A DNA stretch of 64,000 nucleotides, from NCBI GenBank assembly GCA_030267965.1, contig BRYA01000490.1:1-64000 (forward strand). The letters are read 5' to 3'. Both the position numbers and the translations under genes were made by a program. The stretch comes from Triparma columacea. Its lineage: Eukaryota; Sar; Bolidophyceae; Parmales; Triparmaceae. Under the pieces are notes generated by a model, which was given only the letters and a program-made list of their open reading frames with translations, ran no database searches and was not told where the DNA came from. Shown here piece by piece: positions 21,021 to 31,151 of the stretch. Every line of letters starts with the position of its first letter. Position 1 is the first letter of the stretch.

Positions 21021-23500
21021 TTAGTGGTTCTTGTTGACCCTAGTGACCTTGCTCAAGAACCCCGCTTCCTCGTCGTCGCTATCCCCCTCCCTCGCTAGTC
21101 CCTCCCTCGCCGCAATGGCCATCATTTCCAGCACCCCTTCGTCCGCTGTGTTCTTCCTGAATTGTCCCCCCCCCAGTCCCCCCGGTACAAACTCCGCCAG
21201 GTTGACCCCCGCTGCGACCGCGAGCTTCCTGAACGCCGGGGTCTTTATCAGTTTCTCCCACGCCCTGACCATGCCCGTAATCGCCGCCGCCACGGCCCCC
21301 GCCAGCATCCAGTTGCAAAGGCAGACGCTGGTGAACATTATCCCGCACTGCACGTTCACCCCCTGCGTCGCTATCAGGGACGCGAACCTCCACCCCGTCG
21401 GCCCCCCCGGCCTCCTCGGGTCGAGGTGGATCGTCCACTTTGGGTTGACGTACATTTTCTCGGCGAACTTTGCGTTCTCCGGTGCCTCCTCCCAGTTGTC
21501 GCTGTCCGTGAGGTGGTAGTTGAAGCCTATGTGCTCGCACCTCTGCCCGTCGTCCCCGTCGTCGTACCTAGGGTGCGTCGCAAGTATCTGGCTGTACGGG
21601 TATATCGTCGCCCCGTTGAATCCGCTCGCGATCGGGTACGGCTCGCTCACAAACTCAGTGTCCAGGCTCAGCATGTGCATCATGTTGAAGGGGCTCATCA
21701 CGTCGCAGTTGTTCCTCCACCTGCTCCCCGGGGGCGCCAGCTCGCAGAACCAGTCGTGGAGGTTCCTGAGTCCCTCGTTGTCCTCGTTGATGTACGGCCT
21801 GAAGGCGGAGTAGTCGTAGGGGCTGTAGAGGCTCCCGAGGGCCCCGGGGATCATCATTATGCCCCGGACGGCGACTGGGCTGTGCTCGCCGACGGTGCCC
21901 AGGGTGTGGAGGAGTCCGAGGGGCGCCCAGCTGATGGCAAGGTCGACGTCCGCCACCATCATGTGCGTGTACTCCTTGGGGTTGTAGTTCTTTGAGATGT
22001 AGTCCATCACCTTGTTGCGGTAGTCGGCCATCTTCCCTATGGCTGACATCTTGTCCCCGTGCTGGTCGTACCTGTGCGTCTCCTGGAGCCTGCAGTCCTC
22101 GTCCCCCTCGTCCTCGCACGTGATGAGGTCAACGGCGTAGTTATTCTTCCTGCCCCTCCACTCCTTGATCATGTCCCTGGTACCGTCGACGCTGTCGTTC
22201 TCGTATATTACGACGCTCAGCTTGCCGCCGTAGAAGGGGGCGAGGGCGTCGACGTTGGAGATCAGGGCGGGGATGCCTGGGGCGATGTCACGGGCCATGA
22301 CGTTTATTATTAGACCACCATTCTGGGCGACGTTCACGCCCCTCGCGACGCTCTCAACGTCTGCGGGGGGAGGGGGGTGGGGTGGGAGGGGGGGGGTTCG
22401 GCGTTAGCGTAAAAGCAGCGTTGAGGGTGTGTGTCGGTCCCTCCCTTGCTCATAATTGGTCTCGTCTCACCTGCCCTCTTGTACTTGCTGAGCAGTCCGT
22501 TGCTCAGCAGCAGCCAGGCGTCGTTGCTCAGGCACATGTCCCCCCCGTAGCTCGGGCACACCCCGACGATCGCCCTGTCGACGCTCTTCATCTTGGGGAC
22601 GTTGTAGAAGAAGACGGCTGAGAAGTGCCAGATCCAACCGGGGAAGATGGAGCACGTCATGCCAAAGAGGAGGACGAGGAGGGTGTTGCTGAGGGCGATA
22701 AGGAAGGTCACCTTTGTTAGGGAGTGGTACCAGCGGTGGTAGGGGTCGATTGGCTTGGTCTTGGGGATGTGGTCAGGGGGGGAGGAAGGGAGGGGGGATA
22801 GAGGGAACACAGACGTGGATCCCCCGGACTTGCTGTGTGCCAGCAAGTTGTCGTGTGCCAGCAAGTTGTTGTCGTGTGCCAGCAAGTTGTCGGAGGAGGA
22901 CGTTTGGGCGAGGGCCTTGGTCATCGAGGAGGAGGCCGCGCCTGAGGGGATGGCGATGAGCGAGGCCATGGATTGGCTCTTCAAAATGGCTGACTGACTG
23001 ACATCATGCAGGCCCTTGGGGGGGGGGCTTCGGCAGCCCTGGTCGGGGAAGGCGAGGTAGGACAGGCCGCTCTTGACGCTCATGGCCCTGTGCTTGCTCC
23101 AGAGGCTGAGGCTGACTAGGCAGGTGCTGACCATGACTGCGCAGGCTGGGTTGATCCTGCAGAAGCCGCAGAGGAAGCCCCAGAACCATGAGAAGCCGTT
23201 TAGGGAGCCGTCGAGGTTGTGGGTGATGATGTCGTCTGAGCCGTCCATCATGCAGCGGAGCCCGGCGAACATTACAAAGAGGCCGAAGAAGGTAACTATT
23301 AGGTAGAAGGGGAAGAGGTGTTCAAACGTGAGGGGGTCTGATGTTTTTTTCTTGTGGCTGTGTGTGTGGGGGTGTGTGTGGGGGTGTGTGTGTGGGGGGA
23401 GGTGTGTGTGTGTGTTAGTTGGTTGTGGTGTTGTGATGGTTGTTGTGATGCGTGTTGTGATAGTGGTGCTGGCGCGGGACATGACATGTATGACAGACAT
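21021..23500 (-). CDS. Membrane glycosyltransferase of the CAP59/GT69 type (789 aa, two exons)
   Basis: Exons 23500-22471 and 22360-21021 join in phase (G|AC gives Asp); the intron has GTGAG and CAG. The C-terminal half carries the hallmarks of fungal CAP59/CMT1-like alpha-mannosyltransferases: LSVVIYENDSVDGTRDMIKE, the metal motif in MMVADVDLAISWAPLG, FNMMHMLSLDTEF and FNGATIYPYSQI. Hydrophobic segments lie near residues 67-85, 105-125, 265-305 and 700-725, so the enzyme is multispanning, probably in the Golgi or ER. The N-terminal tail has a Thr-His repeat from a GT microsatellite. Residues near 210-230 hold three copies of the motif DNLLAH. The donor sugar is not shown by sequence; mannose is the family default. 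Confidence 0.7.
22833..22892 (-). repeat. Three short tandem copies encoding DNLLAH-type units
   Basis: The plus-strand unit GTGTGCCAGCAAGTTGTC occurs three times with small spacers. It stays in frame inside the glycosyltransferase exon 1. Confidence 0.7.
23350..23423. repeat. GT/TGGGG microsatellite in coding sequence
   Basis: Runs of TGTG and GGGTGTG on the plus strand encode the Thr/His/Pro-rich N-terminal tail of the glycosyltransferase. Length is likely to vary between strains. Confidence 0.7.
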
Positions 23501-24282
23501 GAGATTTCTGACATGAATATGATTTGAATGACGATGAATATAAGTTGGATGGGATAACGTTTGTCAAAGATATCCAATTTGTGCGGTAGATTTGATTGAA
23601 TGTTGATTGAATGTTGAGTTGAACACTTTCAGGCGGCCAGGCGGGTTTGGGTGAAGTCTCAAAAAGTTGTTGATGACAGTATATGGTGTGGAGGGCGGGA
23701 TGGAGTGGGGGGGGGGTGACATTGTACAAGGTGTTGCTATTGAATACTCACTTATTCATGATTATGTGCAAAAAAGGACCACTTTACTGGATGAATATTT
23801 CGCTGGCTGTTTGGGTGGATTGACTACTTTTCCCTATTCAATACTATTCGATACTATACAACACTACAACTAACTAATACAACAGTTACAACTCAAATAT
23901 ACCAAAAAATACGCCCAAAGATAGATAGGGACAAAAGGAGGCCCCCTTTGTTTTGGCTGGAGGCGAGAGATTTGAGTTGCCACGAGAAGGAGAGAATCTG
24001 GTTCAAGAGAACCCTAATCTACAACCTGAATCACTGAGAATCTGTATCTAAATTACAAACGCAGCTGTGTAGCCTTCGTCATAGGATGCCTAGGAATTCC
24101 TACGCCCGCAGGTTTCCAAATTTTACACACCCACGCCCAGGCGTAGGGCTCCAAATTTTACACAAATTATGTTACAAAGGATGAGGCCCCACAACGACAA
24201 ATGAGACCACCACCCGACGCTGCTTCCCCCAACATTCAATGCCCCCAACTTCAATCACACCCTTCCACCCTTCCACCACCCT
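23501..24282. other. Intergenic region with a 15-bp direct repeat
   Basis: No gene was found in this 780-bp spacer. It is AT-rich and holds the upstream region of the glycosyltransferase. TCCAAATTTTACACA occurs at 24115-24129 and exactly again at 24150-24164. Between and beside the copies, CCTACGCC (24099-24106) and GGCGTAGG (24140-24147) form an inverted repeat. This may be a small cis element or a mobile-element footprint. Confidence 0.5.
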
Positions 24283-25789
24283 CTATACATACCCCCCCCC
24301 CACCCCCCCCTTCGGGCTAACTCTCCCTAGCCCCTTTTTCTTGCTTTGAAAGATGCCCATTTCATACCTTTCCAGGTCGCTAAGTTCCCCCCTCAGATTA
24401 ACTTCCAGCAGTCTCTTAACTTCCTCCATCGTCCCCACCTTCCTCATAAGGTACGCCACCTTAACCGCCGTAGCCTCCGCGGTCATGTCCCCCGCGCTGA
24501 CTCCCCCCATCCCCTCCAGCGCTTTCCCCACGCTGTACTTCCCCATAACCACGCTCCCCTTACTGCACTGCGTCGCCACGACGACGAGGATACCCCTGGT
24601 TCGGCAGGTGGAGAGGACGTCCATTAGGCCGCGCTTGCAGCCGGGGGCGTTGCCGGTGCCGTACATCTCGAAGATTACGGCGCGGAGCTTGGAGGAGTGC
24701 TTGACCATCATGAGGAGGGGCTCGTCGTCAAACTTGGGGATAAGCTTCACTGTCACTACGCCGGTTTCGAAGTCCGTGAACAGCCTGAACGGCGCGGTGG
24801 GGGGGGGGAGAGCTATGTCCTTCCTGGTGACGGTGTTGACCCCGAGGGTAGCGAGGGGGGGAAAGTTTGGGGAGCTAAAGGCGTCGAGGCCGAACGCGTT
24901 CTGCTTCACTGACCGGTTCCCGCGGAGGAGGGAGGCGTTGAAGAAGAGGCAGACCTCGCAGAAGTCCTGGTTGGACGCGAATATTATGCTGGCTATCAGG
25001 TTCCTCCTGGCGTCGTTGTAAACCTCGGCGAACGGTATCTGGGAGCCGGTGAAGACGACTGTCTTGTTGAGGTTCTCCAGCATGAAGGAGAGGGCGGTGG
25101 CGGCGTAGGCCATTGTGTCGGTGCCCATTATCACGACGAACCCGTCGAACTTGTAGTAGTTTTCAGAGATGTCACGGGCTATCATGCACCACTCAGAGTG
25201 TCCCATGGCGGAGGAATCTACAGGTTGTTTGGATGGGAGGGGGGGTTGGTTAGTCACAAGAGTTCATCCCCGAGAGAAACCCCCCCCCCCTCCCCCCCCC
25301 CTCTCTCTTCCAACGCCTCTCACCGATGAGTTCCTTGTACTCCTTGATGTAGCAAAGTGGCATGCTGTCGTTCCTGATCTCCTCCATCTCCATGATCTTC
25401 TGCGTCAGGTACCCCCTCTCCGGTGCCAGCCCCCCGTCCGCCTGCTTTTTCATCCCCATCGTCCCCCCGGTGTAGAGGATCAGGACCTTGCCCCTGTCCT
25501 GATCTCCTCCCTGGTGAGCGCTGACTGATGGGACGGAGGGGGGGGCGGGGTTGGAGGAGGAGGCTGTGAGGGAGGCGTCGATGAAGCCGTCGTCGCCGTA
25601 GAAGGGGGAGTTAACGAGGGTTATGGAGTTGCTGGCCGAGGCGTGGCTGGCGAGGGAAGCGATGGACTGGTGGGAGGAAAAGGCAGACAGGCTACCGACA
25701 GGGGGGGCAGGGGGGGGAGAGGGGGGGTGGGAAGACTTGGAACGCTTGGACACGGGAGAACTCGCGTCACGAGGAGGAGTGCGAGACAT
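24283..25789 (-). CDS. L-asparaginase, type I (cytosolic family) (466 aa, two exons)
   Basis: Asparaginase hydrolyses asparagine to aspartate and ammonia. Exons 25789-25324 and 25217-24283 join in phase (G|AT gives Asp). Both catalytic Thr motifs are present: VLILYTGGTMGM (first Thr) and VVIMGTDTMAYAATALSFML (second Thr with Asp). DSSAMGHSEW, TVVFTGSQIPFAEV, DARRNL and a C-terminal domain containing MYGTGNAPG follow, as in AnsA-type enzymes. The about 100-residue Ser/Pro-rich N-terminus before the catalytic domain is an extension; it could be a targeting or regulatory region. I chose ATG 25789 because earlier in-frame codons are not ATG. Confidence 0.9.
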
Positions 25790-26324
25790 GTCGGAGGGGA
25801 GGAATGGGGAGGAGAAGGTTGTTGTGGTGGCGAATGTTTTCTTTTTTGGACGAGTCTGCAATGGGACGAGTCTGCAAAATGGGGTGGAAGGTTGCAGTGG
25901 GAGAGTTAAGGGCGGTGGAGATATAGTTTGGGCAGAATTAGGTAGTTTAGTCGCTCGTAGGTTATATGGGAAGCCGTGATATTGGAGTTGGTATTATTCC
26001 CAAAGTTGCAAGGATTTTTGCCCCCGATGACCTGGAATCATGTTACTAAGTCGACGTTTGTTAAGAGCGAAAGGACGGAATCTTACGCCCCTGCATTACC
26101 ATTCGACGTTTTGTGAAATCTGCCTTCGTAATGTCGTCATCAGGGCGATGCATGTTTTGCTTTTGACGCCAACATTTTTGGCATGAAACTTCATCATTTT
26201 CAATTCCCCCGCATCCCCCCGCCCCAACCAAACACACTGCACACATCGCAACGCACCTACGTCCCCCCTCCACCCCATCCTTCCCAACCGTCACGACCAT
26301 CACAATTTTGAAGAGCTCTCCAAC
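25790..26324. other. Intergenic region upstream of asparaginase
   Basis: About 535 bp with no convincing gene. It holds the asparaginase promoter. Short minus-strand open frames here (for example 26061-26336) have no codon or domain signal. Confidence 0.4.
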
Positions 26325-26480
26325 ATGTCTCATCACCCAATTTCCTCATCAAGAAAAAGCCAAAATCGCAGTGAGTCCTCAACCTCCAAACTTTCTCAAA
26401 CGTGCGAAATGCCCACTCCTTTCTCAGCGATGAGCCACATATACGAATACAAGCCCTACCGAAGGAACGAATGCAGATGA
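26325..26480 (+). CDS. Candidate small protein (51 aa unspliced, 32 aa spliced)
   Basis: ATG 26325 to TGA 26480. A GTGAGT donor at 26371 and a TTTCTCAG acceptor ending at 26427 would define a 57-nt intron whose length keeps the frame, so both forms are open. The C-terminus is MSHIYEYKPYRRNECR. The stop codon overlaps another ATG (ATGA), opening a 33-codon frame. No family is recognised; it could equally be a leader of the eL14 transcript. Confidence 0.25.
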   Translation: MSHHPISSSRKSQNRSESSTSKLSQTCEMPTPFSAMSHIYEYKPYRRNECR

Positions 26481-26767
26481 ATGTGCCACCAGCCATGAAA
26501 CACCTCCACCACTGGCCCAATCGATACATCACACATTTGCCAAATACAGCTCTGCCTGGACTTGTTTACCGCTTATGACAACCATGACGCAATATTATGC
26601 TTCAAATACCCACCCTCAGTCAATGGTGTGCCACAAAACAACGAATTGACAGAAATAGGTCACCCCTCCTCACCGGCTCTGGTTCTCTCCCCTCCAATCT
26701 TCCCCCTCGCTCCCCCCCAACCCGCCCTAACCCCAGCTCTCCCCCCTTCCCCCTCCCACCCCACCCC

Positions 26768-26790
26768 TCACCCCTCAGTATATATATAAA
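26768..26790 (+). promoter_or_regulatory. TATA-like element directly before the eL14 start codon
   Basis: CCCTCAGTATATATATAAA ends immediately before ATG 26791. Either it is a core promoter giving an almost leaderless mRNA, or CCCTCAG is the acceptor of a 5'-UTR intron and the AT run is leader. Confidence 0.4.
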
Positions 26791-27189
26791 ATGGTCTTCT
26801 CCCGTTACGTAGAGGTTGGCCGTGTTGTCCTTGTGAACTTTGGCCCCGACTCTGGCAAGCTCGCCACCATTGTCGACATCGTCGACCAGAACAAGTGCCT
26901 CGTTGACGGCCCCACCACCGGGGTCGCCCGCCAGATCATCCCCTACAAGCGCGTCGCCCTCACCGACATCAAGGTCGAGGTCGGCCGCGGCGCCAAGGCC
27001 GCCGCCCTCAAGAAGGCGTGGGCCGCCGCCGGGGCTCAGGATAAGTGGGATTCATCGAGCTGGGCTAAGAAGCTAAACGCCAAGAAGACGAGGAAGGGAC
27101 TTAGCGATTTCCAGAGGTTCAAGGTCATGGTCGCGAGGAAGCAGAAGAGCCAGGCTGTCAGGAAGGAGATGAAGAAGCTCAAGGCCTAA
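26791..27189 (+). CDS. RPL14: 60S ribosomal protein eL14 (132 aa)
   Basis: The N-terminal KOW-like SH3 barrel is clear: FSRYVEVGRVVLVNFGPDSG, then KLATIVDIVDQNKCLVDGP. It is followed by IIPYKRVALTD and a basic helical C-terminus (KKLNAKKTRKGLSDFQRFKV, then KKLKA). eL14 is a eukaryote/archaeal-type protein of the large ribosomal subunit. Length matches the family. There is no intron in the coding region. Codon choice is strongly biased to C-ending codons, as expected for a highly expressed gene. It is convergent with SF3B5. Confidence 0.95.
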   Translation: MVFSRYVEVGRVVLVNFGPDSGKLATIVDIVDQNKCLVDGPTTGVARQIIPYKRVALTDIKVEVGRGAKAAALKKAWAAAGAQDKWDSSSWAKKLNAKKTRKGLSDFQRFKVMVARKQKSQAVRKEMKKLKA

Positions 27190-27436
27190 GCGTGGTAAAG
27201 AAACACGATTAAAACAAAAAACAACGCGCGCGCACTTTTTTAATAAGCAGGACGGGGTTTTTGGGGGGAAGTTGTCAAGGCGGAAGGCTGGGGAGGGGAA
27301 TAGAAGGTTGTGTTCGTTGGGAAAACAATGTCCTTTTTTGCACAGTTTATTCAACTCAATTGTCGTCGGACTGTAATTTCACATTTTTCTTGGGCTGCGG
27401 GGCAAGGTGGATATTGTGTGGGTGGGTGGGGTTAGA

Positions 27437-28065
27437 TTATTGACTTTCAATTAAGTCACGGGGGTGATCAACAAAGCACAGACGACTTCCAAGACTTTTG
27501 CGCTCTCGAATACGCTAGCCCCCCCCCTCCCCACCCCCTCTCAACCCCCCACAACCCCTCTCCATTTCTCTCACCTCTTCCCCGCACGGGAAAAGCATCC
27601 CCTCAAGCGCCTCTGCCTTCACTCTCCCCAAGCTCTTCCCCTCCCCGACGGCTATGTAGCTGACGTGGTCGTGCCGACCGACTATGGAGGCGAGGGTGTC
27701 GCGGTGCTGGTTCACCAGGAACGTGTGAGACTTTGTGTCCGCACCTGCAGAAGAGGGGAGGGAGGGGGAGGAGGAGGAACGGGGAGGAGGGGTTAAGATA
27801 AGGTGGGGTAAGGAGGATATAAACAGTCAGAGACACGAAGCGTGTGTAACAAAGCATTCAACTCCAGATAACGGCAATTTGTCCACGGAAATCAGATAAG
27901 AGGGCTCACAAACAGCAGCACACTCAGTGACCCATGGTGGGCACGATGGTGATGATTTTTTTCCTCCCCTTAGCATGAGTGTGTGACTAAATAGCTCATC
28001 TTACCTCCAGTTCCTATGTGTTTCGATGCTAAGAGGGCTAAATTCCCACCAGCGTTTCTGCTCAT
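27437..28065 (-). CDS. SF3B5: Splicing factor 3B subunit 5 (SF3b10) (about 102 aa, three exons)
   Basis: SF3B5 is a small subunit of the U2 snRNP SF3b complex that helps recognise the branch point. Exons 28065-28005, 27744-27575 and 27514-27437 join in phase. Family motifs are the start ..LASKHIGTGGADT, then TFLVNQHRDTLASIVGRHDH, and the end KAEALEGMLFPCGEE. The last exon is less certain: the family normally ends soon after PCG, and here an intron (GTGAGAG to CTAG) would lead to a 25-residue tail RIRERKSLG..; without splicing the tail would be a Gly-rich intron read-through. The start codon is only 83 bp from the divergent MCC alpha gene. Confidence 0.85.
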
Positions 28066-28148
28066 TGTGAGAATAGAGGTAAGGATATGGGAGGAGGAAG
28101 GGTGGGGCGAAAGAAGCAGAAAAAAAGCCTGAAGCAGATAATTCCATT

Positions 28149-30792
28149 ATGCTGCGTTTACGCTCTCTAGTCAGCAAAAATTACCTTCGTGCGTTCTCTA
28201 CAGAGGTTGGACCATCAGGATTAGATAAGATAATCATCGCAAATCGTGGGTAAGAATGAGAAAATAGGGTTATAAACAGGTGCCGTCGAGAGGGACTTCA
28301 CATCACTTCACTCACTTCTCTCCTTCATGCTCCTCTGTATGGACCTATATATGGACCTCTATATGTGTGTTACACTTATGCTATGCATGCAAATCAATTA
28401 CACACTATTCCATCTTATCTTCCTTTCTTACACCCCACCCCATCTTCACCCCTAACTTCTACACAGCGAGATCGCATGCCGAGTAATCGACACATGTCGT
28501 CTCCTTAATGTCCGCACCGTCGCTGTCCACTCCACCCAGGATGCTCTTTCCCGTCACGTTCAAATGGCAGATGAGGCCTACTGCATCGGCCCAGCCGAGG
28601 CCAAGGACTCCTACCTCAGGGGTGACAAGGTCATCGAGGTTGCTCTGAAGACGGGCGCCAAGGCTCTCCACCCGGGCTACGGCTTCCTTAGCGAGAACAG
28701 CGAGTTCAGCAAGCTCTGCTCGGACTCTGGAGTCACCTTCATGGGACCACCACCAAAGGCCATTGAGGACATGGGGAGCAAGAGCAACTCGAAGGAGATT
28801 ATGATCGCCGCCGGCGTACCTTGCACCCCTGGGTACCACGGGGACGAGCAGGAGCCGGAGCAGCTTTTTGAGAGGGCAAAAGAGGTCGGGTACCCTGTGC
28901 TTATTAAGGCTGTTATGGGAGGGGGAGGGAAGGGCATGAGGTGAGGGTGGGGTGAGGTGGATTGGAGGAATGGGGATGCACGGACGACCCAGATTCAAAG
29001 GGATGAGGAGATAATATATTTCACGTTGACGGATGTGCCACTAACGCAAACATCTCCTGCGTTCTCGCTTTCACTTTGCTCGCCGCCTCCCCCCAGGCTT
29101 GTCCATAAGGAGTCGGACTTCATTGATGCCCTGGCCTCCTGCCGTCGCGAGTCTATAAACGCATTTGGAGATGATAAGGTCCTCCTCGAGCGTTACCTCA
29201 GCAACCCCCGTCACATTGAGGTCCAGATCGTCGCAGACACCCACGGCAACTGCGTCCACCTCAGGGAGAGGGACTGCAGCATCCAGAGGAGGCACCAGAA
29301 GGTCCTCGAGGAGGCCCCGGCCCCCCGCCTCAGCCCCGAGCTCGCCCAGGAGATGGGGGCCGCAGCAGTCAAGGCCGCCAAGGCGGTCGGCTACGTCGGG
29401 GCGGGGACGGTAGAGTTCCTCATGGAGGCGGGGACTACAGACTTTTACTTCTGCGAGATGAACACGCGCCTCCAGGTCGAGCACCCTGTGACGGAGATGG
29501 TCACGGGGGTGGACTTGGTGGAGTGGCAGCTCCGGGTAGCGGCCGGGCAGGAGCTGCCGATCAAGAACCAGGAGGACATCAAGGTCAACGGGCACGCCAT
29601 AGAGGCCAGGATATACGCCGAAAACCCCGCCCGGGACTTCCTCCCCGCCACCGGTACTCTCAAGCACCTCCGCGCCCCCGAGGGTCCAGGCATCAGGGTT
29701 GAGACTGGCGTCCGTGAGGGCGATGAGGTCAGCGTGTTCTACGACCCCATGATATCCAAGCTCATTACCTACGGGGAGGACAGGGACGACGCCCTCGACA
29801 AGATGATCTCGGCCCTGAAGAGGTACGAGGTCGCTGGGATGCCCACCAACATAGCCTTCGTCGAGAAGTGCGCCCGCCACCCCTCCTTCAGGGAGGGGGG
29901 CGTGACGACGGGCTTCCTGGACATTTACGAGGACGACGTCAAGGTGGAAGAAGGGGAGAGGAGCACAGACGAAGCGATCGCAATGGCGGCGGTAGCGAGG
30001 GTCACGAGGGATAGGGAGGCTAACAGGGATGGATGGAACGCTTTCACTGAGAGCGAGGTGAGATTCAATAGGGAGACGGGAAGAAGAGGTCCCGAAAAAT
30101 AGACAAGAACCAATAAATACTAACACGCAACCTCTCCCCGTAGGGAGCATGGAGGGGACACGGTCGGGCCATGACGGCTATTGACATGGAGGGTTGCCCC
30201 GGCACCAAGGTCTGGCAGAACAGGGATGGAACTTTCGACGTCGACGTCGGGGACGGGCAGAGCTTCTCCAACATCCAGGTTGACTGGGACGAGGAGGACA
30301 AGTGGATGGAGATAGTCTTGGACGGAAAGAGGATGGAGCTCACCGTCGTCTTTGAGGAGGAGAAGGACGGGGATACGGCGGTCAGCTTGTGGAACAGGTG
30401 AGAAACAGGCACTTCAGAGATACCCTTTTTCTGCTGCCAAGATTCTCACACACCCCATCCATAACTCTTGCAGGGAGAATGGCAAGACCCTGGACGGCTC
30501 CAACTACTACGAGAAGGTCGTTATTAAGGGCGAGGGCGTCGGGGGGGTTGGCGCCGCCGGAGGTGGGGGCACCTTGTTCTCCCCCATGCCCGGGAAGATC
30601 ACCGCCGTCATGAAGGGGGAAGGGGAGAGCGTCAAGCAGGGGGAGGTCGTCATGGTCCTGGAGGCCATGAAGATGGAGCACCCGATCGAGGCGTTGGCGG
30701 ACGGGGTGGTGGAGGGACTAGGGGGGAAGGTAGGAGATATGGTCCAGGACGGGGGGGTCTTGTTTAATGTCAAGGGGGAGGGGGAGGAATGA
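28149..30792 (+). CDS. MCCC1: Methylcrotonoyl-CoA carboxylase alpha (biotin) subunit, mitochondrial (702 aa, five exons)
   Basis: MCC carboxylates 3-methylcrotonyl-CoA in leucine breakdown. Exons 28149-28249, 28467-28940, 29097-30057, 30144-30397 and 30474-30792 all join in phase. Residues 1-20 ([17 protein letters not shown]) are a typical mitochondrial presequence. Biotin carboxylase parts: [25 protein letters not shown], the ATP-grasp glycine loop [64 protein letters not shown]. The C-terminal biotinyl domain has the lysine in [13 protein letters not shown]. The [10 protein letters not shown] context and total length fit MCC alpha better than propionyl-CoA carboxylase alpha, but that alternative is not excluded. 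Confidence 0.9.
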
Positions 30793-31151
30793 GGGTGCCT
30801 AAAATTGAGTAAGCGGTGGGGAAGCTGCGGGGAGTGAGACGGAGAGTAACTTAGAATATATAGAGAAAATACTTTGCGCAAACATGTTGTCGTTTTGGGT
30901 TTAAAAAAAAGGAAAATGGAATCCGAATGAATCCGGAGTCCAAAAGGCCGATAAATGCGACAGCATTGGATGACACCTAAAACGACTCTTTGAAAAAAAA
31001 TTGAAAAAGGTTCTCCCACGCGATAATTCACTCGCCCGTACATACAAACCCGCAACGATATCTCAAGATATTGAACTAATTCGACTAAATTACCCCAAGC
31101 ATCTCCAATTTTTCTAATAATACGCAATCGCAACATCATCATAATTCCAAA
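30793..31151. other. Intergenic region, no gene seen
   Basis: About 360 bp between the MCC alpha stop and the next ATG. It is AT-rich in the second half. I see no RNA gene or repeat. Confidence 0.4.

Noticed and set aside
21162..21995. 277-codon plus-strand open frame
   Set aside because: It is the antisense of the CAP59-like glycosyltransferase exon; the product is low-complexity Arg/Pro/Val.
22833..22892. Short regularly spaced repeats suggestive of a CRISPR array
   Set aside because: There are only three units with almost no spacers, in frame within a coding exon of a eukaryote.
26061..26532. Two overlapping 91-codon minus-strand open frames
   Set aside because: Composition is Cys/Trp/Arg-rich without domain likeness, and plausible splice signals lie on the other strand.
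29071..30150. 359-codon minus-strand open frame
   Set aside because: It is the antisense of the biotin carboxylase exon of MCC alpha, whose GC-rich codons leave the opposite strand open.
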